Positions 23,555 to 32,550 of a stretch of 39,122 bases of DNA are shown piece by piece. Position 1 is the first letter of the stretch. Each line of letters starts with the position of its first letter. The position numbers were made by a program, and so were the translations under genes. The DNA is from a virus: the IMG/VR virus record IMGVR_UViG_3300045911_000217, positions 1-39,122 of that record; one strand, given 5' to 3'. The notes under the pieces are model-generated. The model had not been told where the DNA came from and ran no database searches. It saw only the letters and a program-made list of their open reading frames with translations.

Positions 23555-24774
23555 GTATTCACCTCTATAGCCCTATAAATAGCAACCCAACGAATCGTAG
23601 TTGACGCAGCGCCTGTTACTTGAATACCGAATCGACCGTTTGAAGTATCCACATTAATATCAGCGTCCCAGGAAGCAACATCTCTATGATAGATTTCTTT
23701 ACTTGATGTTCCTAAAATAGCTAAAGAAGCGTTTGTTGTGTTTCTCCGGATAACAAACTTAAAGAAAAATATTGCATTGTCACCAGTTGTAGACCGACTA
23801 ATAACTTGTGCATTAACATAATAGAGATTATTGTTTGCAGGGGCAAAAGTACCAGTACCACCAGCTAACAGAACAAGAGGAGTTGCATTAGTGGTAGTGC
23901 CGCGAAAAAGGGTATAAGCATATCTGTTGTCATTGTTTGCAGCAAAACCACCAAGTGACCTAATCATTCTTGCGGATAAATTAGTTGTACTACCTACACC
24001 CCAAGTTAAGGCATTTGCTGCACCTGAACTACAATTGCTACCAACAGTTATGGTGGATGAACCATTTATACTATTAGAATCACCAAACAAAAAACTAAGC
24101 AAAGAAGGACTTTGATTTTTACCAAAATTAAAACCGTTAGTTATAGGTCCAACGTCATCACCCATAGTAAAGTTAGATGTACTATAAGCGGTTACTTTAC
24201 CGGGAAAGCCTATATATACGCCTGTTGCAGAAGTAGAAGTTAATCTACCACTCATATATAAAGCATATTGAGACACAGTAGTTTGAGTTCTATTAATATT
24301 TTCGCAACCAATTGCTGTACCGCCACGATCCACCGTATTATCAGCTCCTCCTATGCAAACAGATCGTTCACTTAGAGGGATGCGGGTTGTATTATTTTTC
24401 TTCAGCTGAAGGTCAACGCTATAATTACCGGTTGAATCCAAAGGTATTGTTGGTCGAATAGCAGTCCCGTCATAGCGGAGAAAAATACCCTTTTGACTCG
24501 GAGCGTAGCAGAAGACTCTTTTAGTCCCTGAAGAAAAATTAACTAGAGAGTTCGAGTTTGAACTACTCAAAACAGTATCTCTAGATAACTGATCGGGAGA
24601 GGTGAAAGTACCCTCTCCGGTTTCCCACTCGGTCCCAAACTCTATACAATAATAGACTTTAGAGCCTGATGTGAAAACAGAGTTAAAAGTAAAATATGCT
24701 CCAAAAGCACCATCGAGTGTAATTGTCCCGGTGCCAGTTGAGGTTGAAGCCTCAATAACACGATCAAAGATCAT
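23551..24774 (-). CDS. Tail fibre/adhesin protein B
   Basis: 407 aa from ATG 24774, which makes a 4-nt ATGA overlap with the stop of fibre A. The N-terminal ~100 residues (DRVIEASTSTGTGTITLDGA, YYCIEFGTEWETGEGTF, LSRDTVLSSSNSNSLVNFSS) are the virion-attachment domain shared with the next gene. A Gly/Ser/Asn-rich middle with adhesin-head-like turns follows, and the C-terminal ~110 residues (TTRNASLAILGT-like strand, ASWDADINVDTSNGRFGIQV, TGAASTTIRWVA) are shared with fibre A too. The two look like duplicated fibres with divergent central domains. Confidence 0.75.
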   Translation of the reverse strand: MIFDRVIEASTSTGTGTITLDGAFGAYFTFNSVFTSGSKVYYCIEFGTEWETGEGTFTSPDQLSRDTVLSSSNSNSLVNFSSGTKRVFCYAPSQKGIFLRYDGTAIRPTIPLDSTGNYSVDLQLKKNNTTRIPLSERSVCIGGADNTVDRGGTAIGCENINRTQTTVSQYALYMSGRLTSTSATGVYIGFPGKVTAYSTSNFTMGDDVGPITNGFNFGKNQSPSLLSFLFGDSNSINGSSTITVGSNCSSGAANALTWGVGSTTNLSARMIRSLGGFAANNDNRYAYTLFRGTTTNATPLVLLAGGTGTFAPANNNLYYVNAQVISRSTTGDNAIFFFKFVIRRNTTNASLAILGTSSKEIYHRDVASWDADINVDTSNGRFGIQVTGAASTTIRWVAIYRAIEVNT

Positions 24775-26012
24775 GTCTTCACCTCCACTGTTTTGACATT
24801 GGCTACCCAACGTATTGTAGTAGAAGCGGCCCCAGTAGCCTGCAACCTTAACCTGCCACTTGTGAAGTCAACCGAGAAGTCCCAAGCAGAATTATCTTCA
24901 TATACTACGGTTTTAACCGGAGTACCAAGAATACCAGAACTTGTGACAGCACCATAAAAATGATATGCTGCATTTTGATCCGTACCTACTCGTCTTGCAC
25001 AAACTAAAATATCAAACGCCCACAAAGAGCCTGAATCTATAGTCAATACCTCACTAGAGCCATCGAGAAATAACTCTGTAGGTGTGGCGTTACTCGTAAC
25101 AGTTCTTAAGATAAAATCAGAATGCTGAGCATCTCCGGCTGAGCTAAATTGTCCACTAGCTCTAGCTATCTGACCATACTTGTTTGCCAAAGCATTGTTG
25201 GATGCAAGAATCATTGAATAGGGTGCAGATGCAGTACAAGTGTTTGAGCCTAATACAATAGAATGTAAGCCCGATGCGGTAACACCACTCCCTTGAGCCA
25301 TACTATAATTACCGCTAGCAGTAACATTAGTACCGACAGCGAACGAATGAAGACCAGATGCAACGGCATTATTACCACAAGCGAAAGAATAATTACCACT
25401 TGCAGTAGAACTGCTTGACCCATGGACGAAAGTGTAGTCACCACTGGCAGTGCTACCATTCCCAGCTGCTACGGAATGCTTACCGCTTGCCAGGTTAGCA
25501 AACCCACCTAAGCATACGGCAAAATCGTTTGTAGCTCGGTTCCTAGCACCACCACAAATGACGCTATAATCACCGCTAGCTACCTGGTTAGAGTTATTAC
25601 GTTCCCCTTGCAGGTCAACCGCATAAGCTCCCCGAGTACCGCCAGCTGTGGAGCCACCAATAGTTTGGTTACGCCAAATGATAGCAGTACCGGAAACTAT
25701 CAACGGATAATGTATAGACACGTTTGGCGTAGTGAACACATCTTTGATACCGGCAGAAAAGGTAACTAAGTTATTATTGTTTGAGCTACTATATACTGTA
25801 GTTCGTGATAAAGTATCTGGAGAACCTGAAGTCACTGTGCCCAACCCAACTTCCCACTCGTTTGCACTTTGGTGGGCTATACAATAATAGCAAGGGTTCC
25901 CACTGCCAATTGCTGAAACAAAACCTCTAGCACCATCAGGAATTACTGTATCAAAACTAATTGTTCCAGTGCCAGTGGTCGTAGTTGTTTGTCTAACTCG
26001 ATCCGCTAGCAT
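24771..26012 (-). CDS. Tail fibre/adhesin protein A with YadA-head-like repeats
   Basis: 413 aa from ATG 26012 with AGGAG upstream. The N-terminal domain starts MLADRVRQTTTTTGTGTISF and includes YYCIAHQSANEWEVGLGTV. The centre has about eight 14-residue repeats of the form 'A-S-G-x-(Y/H)-S-x-x-x-G-x-x-x-x' (SGDYTFVHGSSSSTA, SGNYSFACGNNAVA, SGLHSFAVGTNVTA, SGNYSMAQGSGVTA), the left-handed parallel beta-roll of trimeric autotransporter heads. The C-terminus (SAWDFSVDFTSGRLRLQAT, TTIRWVANVKTVEV) is shared with fibre B. Expected role: trimeric host-recognition fibre. Confidence 0.8.
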   Translation of the reverse strand: MLADRVRQTTTTTGTGTISFDTVIPDGARGFVSAIGSGNPCYYCIAHQSANEWEVGLGTVTSGSPDTLSRTTVYSSSNNNNLVTFSAGIKDVFTTPNVSIHYPLIVSGTAIIWRNQTIGGSTAGGTRGAYAVDLQGERNNSNQVASGDYSVICGGARNRATNDFAVCLGGFANLASGKHSVAAGNGSTASGDYTFVHGSSSSTASGNYSFACGNNAVASGLHSFAVGTNVTASGNYSMAQGSGVTASGLHSIVLGSNTCTASAPYSMILASNNALANKYGQIARASGQFSSAGDAQHSDFILRTVTSNATPTELFLDGSSEVLTIDSGSLWAFDILVCARRVGTDQNAAYHFYGAVTSSGILGTPVKTVVYEDNSAWDFSVDFTSGRLRLQATGAASTTIRWVANVKTVEVKT

Positions 26013-27570
26013 CACCTTCTCCTCTTACCTGCCGACCTGGTTCTGTATTGGTGTCATATACTTGTTGTTTCTCTTGCTTCGCATCTCCGCCGAGATCTTT
26101 AAGACCCCTTGCGGCAGGGTTCGTAAGATGGACTCCCTGAGCTTGCGCAATGCGAGAAAGACGTTCCGCATGCTCCACCGCCGCTTTATCTATAGTATCT
26201 TTAGGATAGCCCATTAACTCAGCAGCCAATGCAAGGTCAAGGTAACCGTTTTCCACCGCTCTAGAAACCGTTGACGGGTCACTTGTGCCAGCTTTGGCTT
26301 CAAGAATTTCTTTTTCAATCTCTTCCATCTCTTCCAACTTAATATCTCTACCAATAAGTAGTTTGCAAACTTGAATCATTGCTTGTTTCTGGAAAGTCGA
26401 ACTAGGAATCTTGACAGCAATATCAGCTAATTGTTTTGCCTCTTCAATCCGGTCAGTTGTCCGCTTCAATGTAACACTGGTCGGGTAGAATACAGACGCT
26501 GGAGCTTCATTTTCATACATCGACCAATAGCGAGATATTGCCCGTTCCATTGATTCTAACTTGGTAACTATAGATAAAATCCCGGTCTCTACTGAGTTCG
26601 ATAAAGACTCTACATTAGTAAAGACCAACTCACGAATTTCTCGCTTGAGTTGTTCTTGCTTTTCCATCGAGGCCCTGAGCGGTTCTGGACTGGGGTGAAT
26701 GAACCCTGGCCGGTCCATCCCCTGAGGGTATCTCCTACCACGATTAGTACCAGTAGCCACTTCCTCTTCTAACGGCTTCAAATGTAGAGAATTTGCACGA
26801 AAATCATATTGTTCCGTATAGAATGGAAAGTTTGACGAAAGGGAGTAAGCAACATCTGCTGATGCCATGTTGAGTAGAGCAATTTGATAATTATCTACAT
26901 TACGCAACAAAGACGTTCCTAAGTCACAAACGTAGAACGGGATCTCAGGTATATCTATCAACCTAGGTTCTTCTTCTTCAATCTGAACCATGACTCCCAG
27001 TTCAGTCAGCCACATTCGCCGTGATTGTTGTTTGACACCTACAGGTAATCCATCTTTGTAGTCAAACGTATTTTCACTTAGCAAAACGTGAGTGAAAGTA
27101 GACTTCCTGTAGTCATACTCCCAGGAATGTATTTGCTCGGCAGTGTACACATAGAGATAAGGGTGCTTACCGTCGGTGTGAAGCAAAGTATTTCCAGATA
27201 ATTCTGGCATGTCCACATAGACACCTACTTTGCCCATTGGTAGCAACTCAGGCAAGATGCAATTACCAATGAAAGAGTTCATTGACGAATGATGTAAGTC
27301 AACATTGTGCTCCATTGAATGTTGATAACTTTTAGAGCCACCACGCCTTACCACATTAACTAACGAGGAGATAATGATATTCTTCACCTCGTCCACCGCT
27401 TGCTGAGCAAAGGCAGGATTATAACTAATCAACATACGTTTTTTGAAATCTTCGTCACCTTCTCGATCAGAAAATTTCTGAAGGTAGGATCGGATGAAAT
27501 AGTCCCCACCACAATATACGTCTCTCCATTTCTTCCACTGTGATAGAGACTGTAGGTAAAACGGGTGCAT
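25993..27570 (-). CDS. Portal protein
   Basis: 525 aa, directly after the large terminase. It begins MHPFYLQSLSQWKKWRDVYC and has an YNPAFAQQAVDEVKNIIISS block, LPELLPMGKVGVYVDMP, PYLYVYTAEQIHSWEY, then IPFYVCDLG and a long helical stem/wing region (QEQLKREIRELVFTNVES, ESMERAISRYWSMYE). The pattern is the one expected of the dodecameric portal that accepts the terminase. The last ~60 residues are Gln/Asp/Gly-rich and probably disordered. Confidence 0.9.
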   Translation of the reverse strand: MHPFYLQSLSQWKKWRDVYCGGDYFIRSYLQKFSDREGDEDFKKRMLISYNPAFAQQAVDEVKNIIISSLVNVVRRGGSKSYQHSMEHNVDLHHSSMNSFIGNCILPELLPMGKVGVYVDMPELSGNTLLHTDGKHPYLYVYTAEQIHSWEYDYRKSTFTHVLLSENTFDYKDGLPVGVKQQSRRMWLTELGVMVQIEEEEPRLIDIPEIPFYVCDLGTSLLRNVDNYQIALLNMASADVAYSLSSNFPFYTEQYDFRANSLHLKPLEEEVATGTNRGRRYPQGMDRPGFIHPSPEPLRASMEKQEQLKREIRELVFTNVESLSNSVETGILSIVTKLESMERAISRYWSMYENEAPASVFYPTSVTLKRTTDRIEEAKQLADIAVKIPSSTFQKQAMIQVCKLLIGRDIKLEEMEEIEKEILEAKAGTSDPSTVSRAVENGYLDLALAAELMGYPKDTIDKAAVEHAERLSRIAQAQGVHLTNPAARGLKDLGGDAKQEKQQVYDTNTEPGRQVRGEGDASGSS

Positions 27571-27571
27571 A

Positions 27572-29215
27572 TCAACTCCAGATATTCTGCGGTTTCATCA
27601 TAGTGCCTACAAATGGTAGGGCTATCTCAGCATAAGTCCTTGCATGGGCATAGTGATCTTGCCTATTTCCTTCAACGTATGCAGCTATAGCGTTACCTTT
27701 TCTATCTACACGGTAGATACGGACGGGTGCTTTTATTTGGTCACGATACTCGAAGTCAATATCTTTAGGTAACATGATTTTGTTGGTTCGGAATCGACCC
27801 AAAGCGAGATCCATCCAAGAGGTTCTATCGACAGTGATCGTTTCCTCATCTTCACTATTTACTGTAATTTGCTTACCATTCACGCTGTTACCATAGAAGC
27901 ATAACTTCACATAACCACGGAAGCGACTAGCGAAAGAAAATGCTAACCGGCGTTCCGGGTGAGCGTCAATGACACAGAAAGCCACACCGAAGGCATACAT
28001 CAATTCATCTAGCTGCTCAAAATTCAATACCTTATTTTGGTATATTACTTTAGGGATTGCATATGTATTTATGTCGTCGAAACCGTGATCTGGCAACTTC
28101 CACTCATCAATTTCCACATGAAGCCACTTGCCAACGTCAACACCCATTGTTATGAGAGTATTGGGTTCCCGACTTGTTCTCTTGAAATAGTCATGAATAC
28201 AGGAATCAATGTCGGAGTCATTAATTGAAGAGCCTTCAACAATGTGTTCCAAGCCCATTTTAGAGTTATAGAATTCTTGCTCTTCACCCCGGTCAGTTTG
28301 AGCTTTAAGATAACTTCTAGCTAGGTCAACCGGAGAAACTGTCATCGAGTATAGTTGATTGAGATAGAACCCTCTGGACGAACGATCTTTATGAGCCGGA
28401 ACCCATTCATTGTCAGATAACCATTCCGATTTCGTCCTATGATCTAGTTTCTTCTTGCAGAGACTACAAATAATATGACTGTGTATCAGTAAAGGGTCAG
28501 TAGGTGACTCACCAGTTATAACTAGAGACTCAGGAAAAGTTAATTGAGTACGTCGTGAGCACCCAGGACAAGTAAAGAAAAAATGTTCCATCGTGCTTTC
28601 ACGAAACATTTTATTGATGCCATAATTAGGTAGTGTAGGAGTGGATATAGCTAATACTTTCCTTTCCAACTGGCCAGCGGCTCGTTCAAGAGCTAGAGGA
28701 ACATTGTTTTGATCCATCTCGTCTAGCTCGTCTAAGATAATCCCTCCGGTAGGGATTGACTTCAGGCCCGACCGGGATTTGGAACCACGAATATAAAGAT
28801 TCGCGGTTCCAGCCCGTTTGTGACCTACGTTATCTACATTTGTGAATAGGTTGGAAAGGTAGGGTGACATTTCCAAAGCAGGGGCAAACCGAGCAGCAGA
28901 AAAGTCACCCGCGTCAGGAGTTTGTGCAGGTAAAATATATAAGCAATCAATACGTCGAACATCAATCAAATAAAATGTAGTATTCAACGCCCACTCAGTG
29001 AAGCCGACTTGAGCACATTTTTGCCCTACATTGACTTCTGCCTGAGAATCATGCATACCTTTTAGCCAAGGGTGATACTTAAAAGTCCAGGGACCGGGAT
29101 ACGGCTTACCCATTACACGATAAGTTTCAGCCCATTTGCTACAAGAAGTTACAGATTTTTTCCTTAAGCCGGAAGAAATCTGATTAACTAACAGTTGTGC
29201 TAAGTTCTGTTTCAT
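27572..29215 (-). CDS. Terminase large subunit, GpA-like
   Basis: 547 aa. ATPase: a deviant Walker A at about 64-74 (GQKCAQVGFTE), Walker B at 159-167 (IILDELDEM). Zinc-finger-like CPGC (216-219) and CSLC (250-253) lie between the two domains, as in lambda GpA. Nuclease: GVDVGKWLHVEI with D360, FCVIDAHPERR with D417, and DHYAHARTYAEIAL near 520, in the right order. It packages DNA into the procapsid and cuts it. It overlaps the gene upstream by 32 nt and is followed within 2 nt by the portal. Confidence 0.95.
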   Translation of the reverse strand: MKQNLAQLLVNQISSGLRKKSVTSCSKWAETYRVMGKPYPGPWTFKYHPWLKGMHDSQAEVNVGQKCAQVGFTEWALNTTFYLIDVRRIDCLYILPAQTPDAGDFSAARFAPALEMSPYLSNLFTNVDNVGHKRAGTANLYIRGSKSRSGLKSIPTGGIILDELDEMDQNNVPLALERAAGQLERKVLAISTPTLPNYGINKMFRESTMEHFFFTCPGCSRRTQLTFPESLVITGESPTDPLLIHSHIICSLCKKKLDHRTKSEWLSDNEWVPAHKDRSSRGFYLNQLYSMTVSPVDLARSYLKAQTDRGEEQEFYNSKMGLEHIVEGSSINDSDIDSCIHDYFKRTSREPNTLITMGVDVGKWLHVEIDEWKLPDHGFDDINTYAIPKVIYQNKVLNFEQLDELMYAFGVAFCVIDAHPERRLAFSFASRFRGYVKLCFYGNSVNGKQITVNSEDEETITVDRTSWMDLALGRFRTNKIMLPKDIDFEYRDQIKAPVRIYRVDRKGNAIAAYVEGNRQDHYAHARTYAEIALPFVGTMMKPQNIWS

Positions 29216-29735
29216 TACTCTTCTTCAATGCAATTGACACAATTTCCAACCCCAGCTTTTCCATAACCTGATCGTCGGTAATGTGTTCAGAAATTTTATT
29301 TACGATCTGTTGAGCCAGCAGGATCAAGTCACTTCTACTCAACAATTCAGAATTTTGTAGTTCTAAGCGATGGCAAGTACCGACTAACTTTTCCAAACGT
29401 GTAACAAGGTCTGCAATCTTCCCAGTGTTGAGGAGCAAGTCATTCTCGTCGCGGCATAACAACATTAAGTTTTCAAGCAACAATCGAACAATTCCAATTT
29501 CTTCTCGAAGAGACTTTATTTGATCATTATCAGCAAACTTATTAACCCTTGCCTGCCACTGGGACAGCTGGAAGTTCCTAACAGCTCTTTGTTCTGCTAG
29601 TTTTAATCTCCCAGCTTGAGCATGCATCATACAGTAGCCCGTATCACCTACAGACTCATAAGGGCACTGTCCGTTTTTAGCTGTCCCTTGGCACCTTTTA
29701 GGATCGTCCCAAGCTACACGTTTGAACTTCGACAT
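29184..29735 (-). CDS. Probable terminase small subunit-position protein with CCCH motif
   Basis: 183 aa. The N-terminus has a Cys/His cluster C15-C24-C35-H38 (KRCQGTAKNGQCPYESV, TGYCMMHA), the compact zinc motif seen in several phage small-terminase-like and DNA-binding proteins. The rest is largely helical (LREEIGIVRLLLENLMLLCR, LVTRLEKLVGTCHRLELQ). It sits directly before and overlaps the large terminase by 32 nt, which is the small-subunit position. I do not see a separate helix-turn-helix motif. Confidence 0.65.
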   Translation of the reverse strand: MSKFKRVAWDDPKRCQGTAKNGQCPYESVGDTGYCMMHAQAGRLKLAEQRAVRNFQLSQWQARVNKFADNDQIKSLREEIGIVRLLLENLMLLCRDENDLLLNTGKIADLVTRLEKLVGTCHRLELQNSELLSRSDLILLAQQIVNKISEHITDDQVMEKLGLEIVSIALKKSNETELSTTVS

Positions 29736-29953
29736 TATCGCCTCCGATAAATCGGAGTTGGGAAACTATAGTTAGAGGGATAATACACTGGATAACAACT
29801 TCCGCCGGAACAACTTCCGCTATAATAGGCCACGGGAGCCGGAGCCGGAGCGGGAGCCGGTTCCGGAGCCGGTTCCGGAGCCGGAGCGGGAGCCGGAGCC
29901 GGAGCCGGCAAAGACAAAGCTAATACCATAGAGGCTTCAGCTAGATAATTCAC
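29735..29953 (-). CDS. Pro-Ala/Glu repeat protein ending in a Cys-rich Tyr-rich motif
   Basis: 72 aa from a GTG start with AGGAG 7 nt upstream. A short hydrophobic N-terminus (LAEASMVLALSL) is followed by ~28 residues of alternating PA/PE, then VAYYSGSCSGGSCYPVYYPS and a basic end. The DNA under the repeat is a GGAGCC/GGTTCC-type hexamer array. The GSCSGGSC motif with Tyr around it reminds me of small secreted proteins of Planctomycetota. A rigid periplasm-spanning spacer role (as in TonB) is possible. It overlaps the next gene by 1 nt. Confidence 0.6.
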   Translation of the reverse strand: MNYLAEASMVLALSLPAPAPAPAPAPEPAPEPAPAPAPAPVAYYSGSCSGGSCYPVYYPSNYSFPTPIYRRR

Positions 29954-30114
29954 GGAATACTCCTGAATAGTTCATTCAACTGGGCAGCAATTTCTTTAAT
30001 TTTTTCTTCATGACGTTCAGGACTCAATTGTGTAGTAATTGGTCCTTCTTTAAGTAGTTGCTCTAGGATCTTCAAGACAGTCGGCCCGAACTTGATCAAC
30101 AGTTGCAATAGCAT
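29950..30114 (-). CDS. Small amphipathic/membrane protein
   Basis: 54 aa from ATG 30114, which has AAGGAG 6 nt upstream and clears the preceding peptidase stop. Longer in-frame starts up to 30291 would bury the gene in the peptidase and have no matching site. It begins MLLQLLIKFGPTVLKILEQL, a hydrophobic or amphipathic helix, then a charged helix (ERHEEKIKEIAAQLNELF). Its stop overlaps the next GTG start by 4 nt. Function unknown. Confidence 0.65.
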   Translation of the reverse strand: MLLQLLIKFGPTVLKILEQLLKEGPITTQLSPERHEEKIKEIAAQLNELFRSIP

Positions 30115-30139
30115 GGGACACTCCTTTTCAAGATACTTT

Positions 30140-31066
30140 TCAAATATACCAATCAACAATCTGTTGAGCAGGAAATCCCGAGTACTGAGAAAACGCAAAA
30201 GTTTCACCAGCTCGACAAATCCAGTCAACCTCTTGCTTCCTAACCCAGAACCCACCTTGAGGTTGTCCTGAAGGACAAGTTCCATGAGCATTCAAGCCCC
30301 ACTGGTTATGTATCCAGAAGATTTCGCCTAGTTGCGGATGCTCCCACCATGCAAGAATAGACATTTGGTGAGACCAAGTTGTCGTGCGTTGATTCATTAG
30401 GACGCCATGCTCAACCTGACAACGCATATTACCACCCCAACGAGAAGCACACGTCACAGGATAGTAATTACAGATAGCATCTCGGACGGCGTTATGGTCA
30501 CGGCAGAGAGCAGTATCTTTGACAAGATATTTTTTAGCCTCTTCCGGAGCAAACTGACCGGTCGAATAATTCAATTCGGTTTCTCTGCCCCAGACGAGAC
30601 CGTCTGAATTCTGGAACTTGGGTAAGCCTTCTTTAGTTGCCCAAAGGACGCCGTCTTCACGAACAGCACGAGCAAACGTAGCACCAGTAGAGCCATCACC
30701 CCTTGTGTGACGACCGTACAAGTAAAATCGGGATCTACCATAAGGTAACAACCAGAAAGGAACCAAGGGGTTTTCTGCTTCCTTACGAATGATAGCGTCG
30801 GCCATTGCTAAGCTAGCAATTGCATTGCCACCACCAGCACCAACACAAGAACCCGTTACTTGACGGATTCCAGGGTAAGGGAACCCATTTGCAGCTACTG
30901 TTACCGGGTGCTTCCACAAGTCAGTGATACAGATTTTCTTTTCATTATTCACGTTTGTGTATACAGTATTTCCAGAAATAGATAATTCTGGCGGAATCAT
31001 ACTGGCGACGAGATTATTCTGTTCCTCAGTTCGATCCTCTTCACTGATATAGCCGAAGAGATTCAT
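30140..31066 (-). CDS. Papain-like (C1-type fold) cysteine peptidase
   Basis: 308 aa. TGSCVGAGGGNAIA gives the active-site Cys74 in the usual 'Q-x-x-x-S-C-x-x-x-x-x-x' context, TTTWSHQMSILAWWE gives the catalytic His233, and IFWIHNQWGLNAHG gives Asn254 before Trp-Gly, matching the papain N-S-W-G element. No signal peptide. The peptide begins MNLFGYISEEDRTEEQN, a lead-in I associate with planctomycete prophage peptidases. Because it sits two genes into the late operon before the terminase, it may be a capsid maturation protease, a lysis factor or an anti-host factor; context alone does not decide. Confidence 0.75.
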   Translation of the reverse strand: MNLFGYISEEDRTEEQNNLVASMIPPELSISGNTVYTNVNNEKKICITDLWKHPVTVAANGFPYPGIRQVTGSCVGAGGGNAIASLAMADAIIRKEAENPLVPFWLLPYGRSRFYLYGRHTRGDGSTGATFARAVREDGVLWATKEGLPKFQNSDGLVWGRETELNYSTGQFAPEEAKKYLVKDTALCRDHNAVRDAICNYYPVTCASRWGGNMRCQVEHGVLMNQRTTTWSHQMSILAWWEHPQLGEIFWIHNQWGLNAHGTCPSGQPQGGFWVRKQEVDWICRAGETFAFSQYSGFPAQQIVDWYI

Positions 31067-31677
31067 TGTAACTCCTTCAGTATCTTAGAATACTTTTCAA
31101 AAACCTTGATAACTTCCGGGGTTACTGGTGCCGATGGTTGCCTAGGTAATTCTTCAAGCAGACGTTCACTCAATTTCTGTCGGAGAGGTTTCAAGGCGTC
31201 AGCCGGTAACATTGTTTGAGACGCATTCACTAGTAGAGTTCGGAGTTCACCAACGTTGGACACTTTATTAGCGAATTTGGGGACTTGAGTATATAAGGCT
31301 TCTAGTTTTTTGAGATTTTCTAATTTGTTACTTTCAGATATCGAGTCATAGATTCTTTTGAGTTCTGGGTCTGGTGTGGGAGCCGGAGCCGGAGCCGGAG
31401 CCGGAGCGGAGCCAATCTGAACCCTACAGATAGCTGGATCAGACGGCCCTTCAGTGTAAGCTAGGACACGATATGTACCTTCTTTCCTACCAAAGACAAC
31501 TTGAGTGTGTGGATCTTTTAGCTCCACGGGGAAGATGAATAAGCCACCCTCATCCATCACAACCCATTTGACTACTTTTCCGGTTGTCTTTGCTTTTATA
31601 GCTATTGGCTCCCCAACTTCACCTTTTAATAGTGGCGGGAGTTCAATAGGTAAGCAAAACAACAATACGTATATCAA
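31063..31677 (-). CDS. Secreted-type host-like protein with Pro-Ala linker, first gene of the late operon
   Basis: 204 aa from TTG 31677, chosen because AGGAG lies 6 nt upstream and the late promoter candidate is just behind it. A hydrophobic N-terminus (MIYVLLFCLPIEL) is followed by a small beta domain: GEVGEPIAIKAKTTGKVVKW, VVMDEGGLFIFPVELKD, GTYRVLAYTEGPSDPAICRV. Next is an (AP)n linker and an alpha-helical C-terminal domain (LEALYTQV, LPADALKPLRQKLSERLLEE). I associate the beta domain with Gemmata-group proteins. It could be a virion, surface or periplasmic protein. It overlaps the peptidase by 4 nt (ATGA). Confidence 0.7.
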   Translation of the reverse strand: MIYVLLFCLPIELPPLLKGEVGEPIAIKAKTTGKVVKWVVMDEGGLFIFPVELKDPHTQVVFGRKEGTYRVLAYTEGPSDPAICRVQIGSAPAPAPAPAPTPDPELKRIYDSISESNKLENLKKLEALYTQVPKFANKVSNVGELRTLLVNASQTMLPADALKPLRQKLSERLLEELPRQPSAPVTPEVIKVFEKYSKILKELQ

Positions 31678-31717
31678 AGCGTTCTCCTATTTGTTGACAG
31701 GGTACTTTACACCTTTG

Positions 31718-31746
31718 ATTTTACCATATTTCTTATATTGAATCAA
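31718..31746 (-). promoter_or_regulatory. Promoter candidate for the 27-kb late operon
   Basis: On minus, TTGATT (31741-31746), 17 nt, then TAAAAT (31718-31723), about 40 nt upstream of the first late gene start. A TTGACA at 31757-31762 lies further up and may belong to an overlapping promoter with a longer spacer. No other strong promoter is visible within the operon. Confidence 0.5.
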
Positions 31747-31781
31747 TAGATATTCTTGTCAATAGATGAGTGTGCTCATGT

Positions 31782-32060
31782 GGAACAGCGTCTAAAATAG
31801 TGAAAATAAAATAAAATAGTTGTGATATAGGGTGTCTGAAAATAATATTTAAAAAAAAATAAAACAGCACCTAAAATAAAATAGTTGTGAAACAGCATCT
31901 AAAAAATAAAATAGTTGTGAAACAGCGTCTAAAAAATAGTTGTGAAACAGCATCTAAAAAATAGTTGTGAAACAGCATCTAAAACAGTGTCTGAAAAATA
32001 AAATAGTTGTGATATAGGGTCTAAAACAGTGTCTGAAAAATAAAATAGTTGTGATATAGG
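31782..32060. repeat. AT-rich tandem-repeat region upstream of the late promoter
   Basis: Repeated units of the form AAAATAGTTGTGAAACAGCAT with CTAAA tails, interleaved with GTGATATAGGG and ACAGTGTCTGAAA variants; units are about 24-31 bp and irregular. No gene is seen. It continues without a gene into 32061-32160, which holds only a GGCC-AAAAATTT-CGGCC short palindrome. Confidence 0.8.
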
Positions 32061-32160
32061 GTGGGGAGGTCGGCCAAAAATTTCGGCCCAAAGAGTTTTA
32101 ACCACAAATAAAAAACCCCTACCGTCATTCATAAGCGAGCGTGTGGGTGGGTGTCTATAT

Positions 32161-32550
32161 ATTTATTTGCGCGGCCGGAAGAAAAACTGATGGTGAGAGC
32201 CAGATCGGCACAACGAATCCTGGCGACGGCCAACAAGAAAAAATTATCAGTGTATGTGCTTGAGCAGAAGTGAGAGGATGTGTCGCCATGGAAAGTGTTA
32301 GGCGAGTGAGCCGTGAAGATATGGGCAGAGGAACGTATGATGGGACGGTTATATGACCAACTAGAAATATGTCAAAGTGCAAAGAAATGGAAACTGAATC
32401 TGCACTTGGAATCAAAGCGACTAGAAGTGAACAGAGGGGAAGGGATGAAGTATCTAAAGATATGAGAAGTAAGGACAGATGAAATAGATATGAGATAAAG
32501 GAACGAAGGAAGCGTGAAGTTTGAAGTAGCGAACAGATAAGGGAACGTAG
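32161..32550. other. Non-coding purine-rich stretch
   Basis: About 390 bp, rich in GAA/GAG/AAG on plus, with no credible gene: the long open frames here are low-complexity readings of the bias. I see no hairpin, array or promoter that stands out. Confidence 0.4.

Noticed and set aside
30115-30291. Longer version (113 aa) of the small gene ending at 29950
   Set aside because: It would lie inside the peptidase gene; the ATG at 30114 has an AAGGAG and starts just after the peptidase stop.
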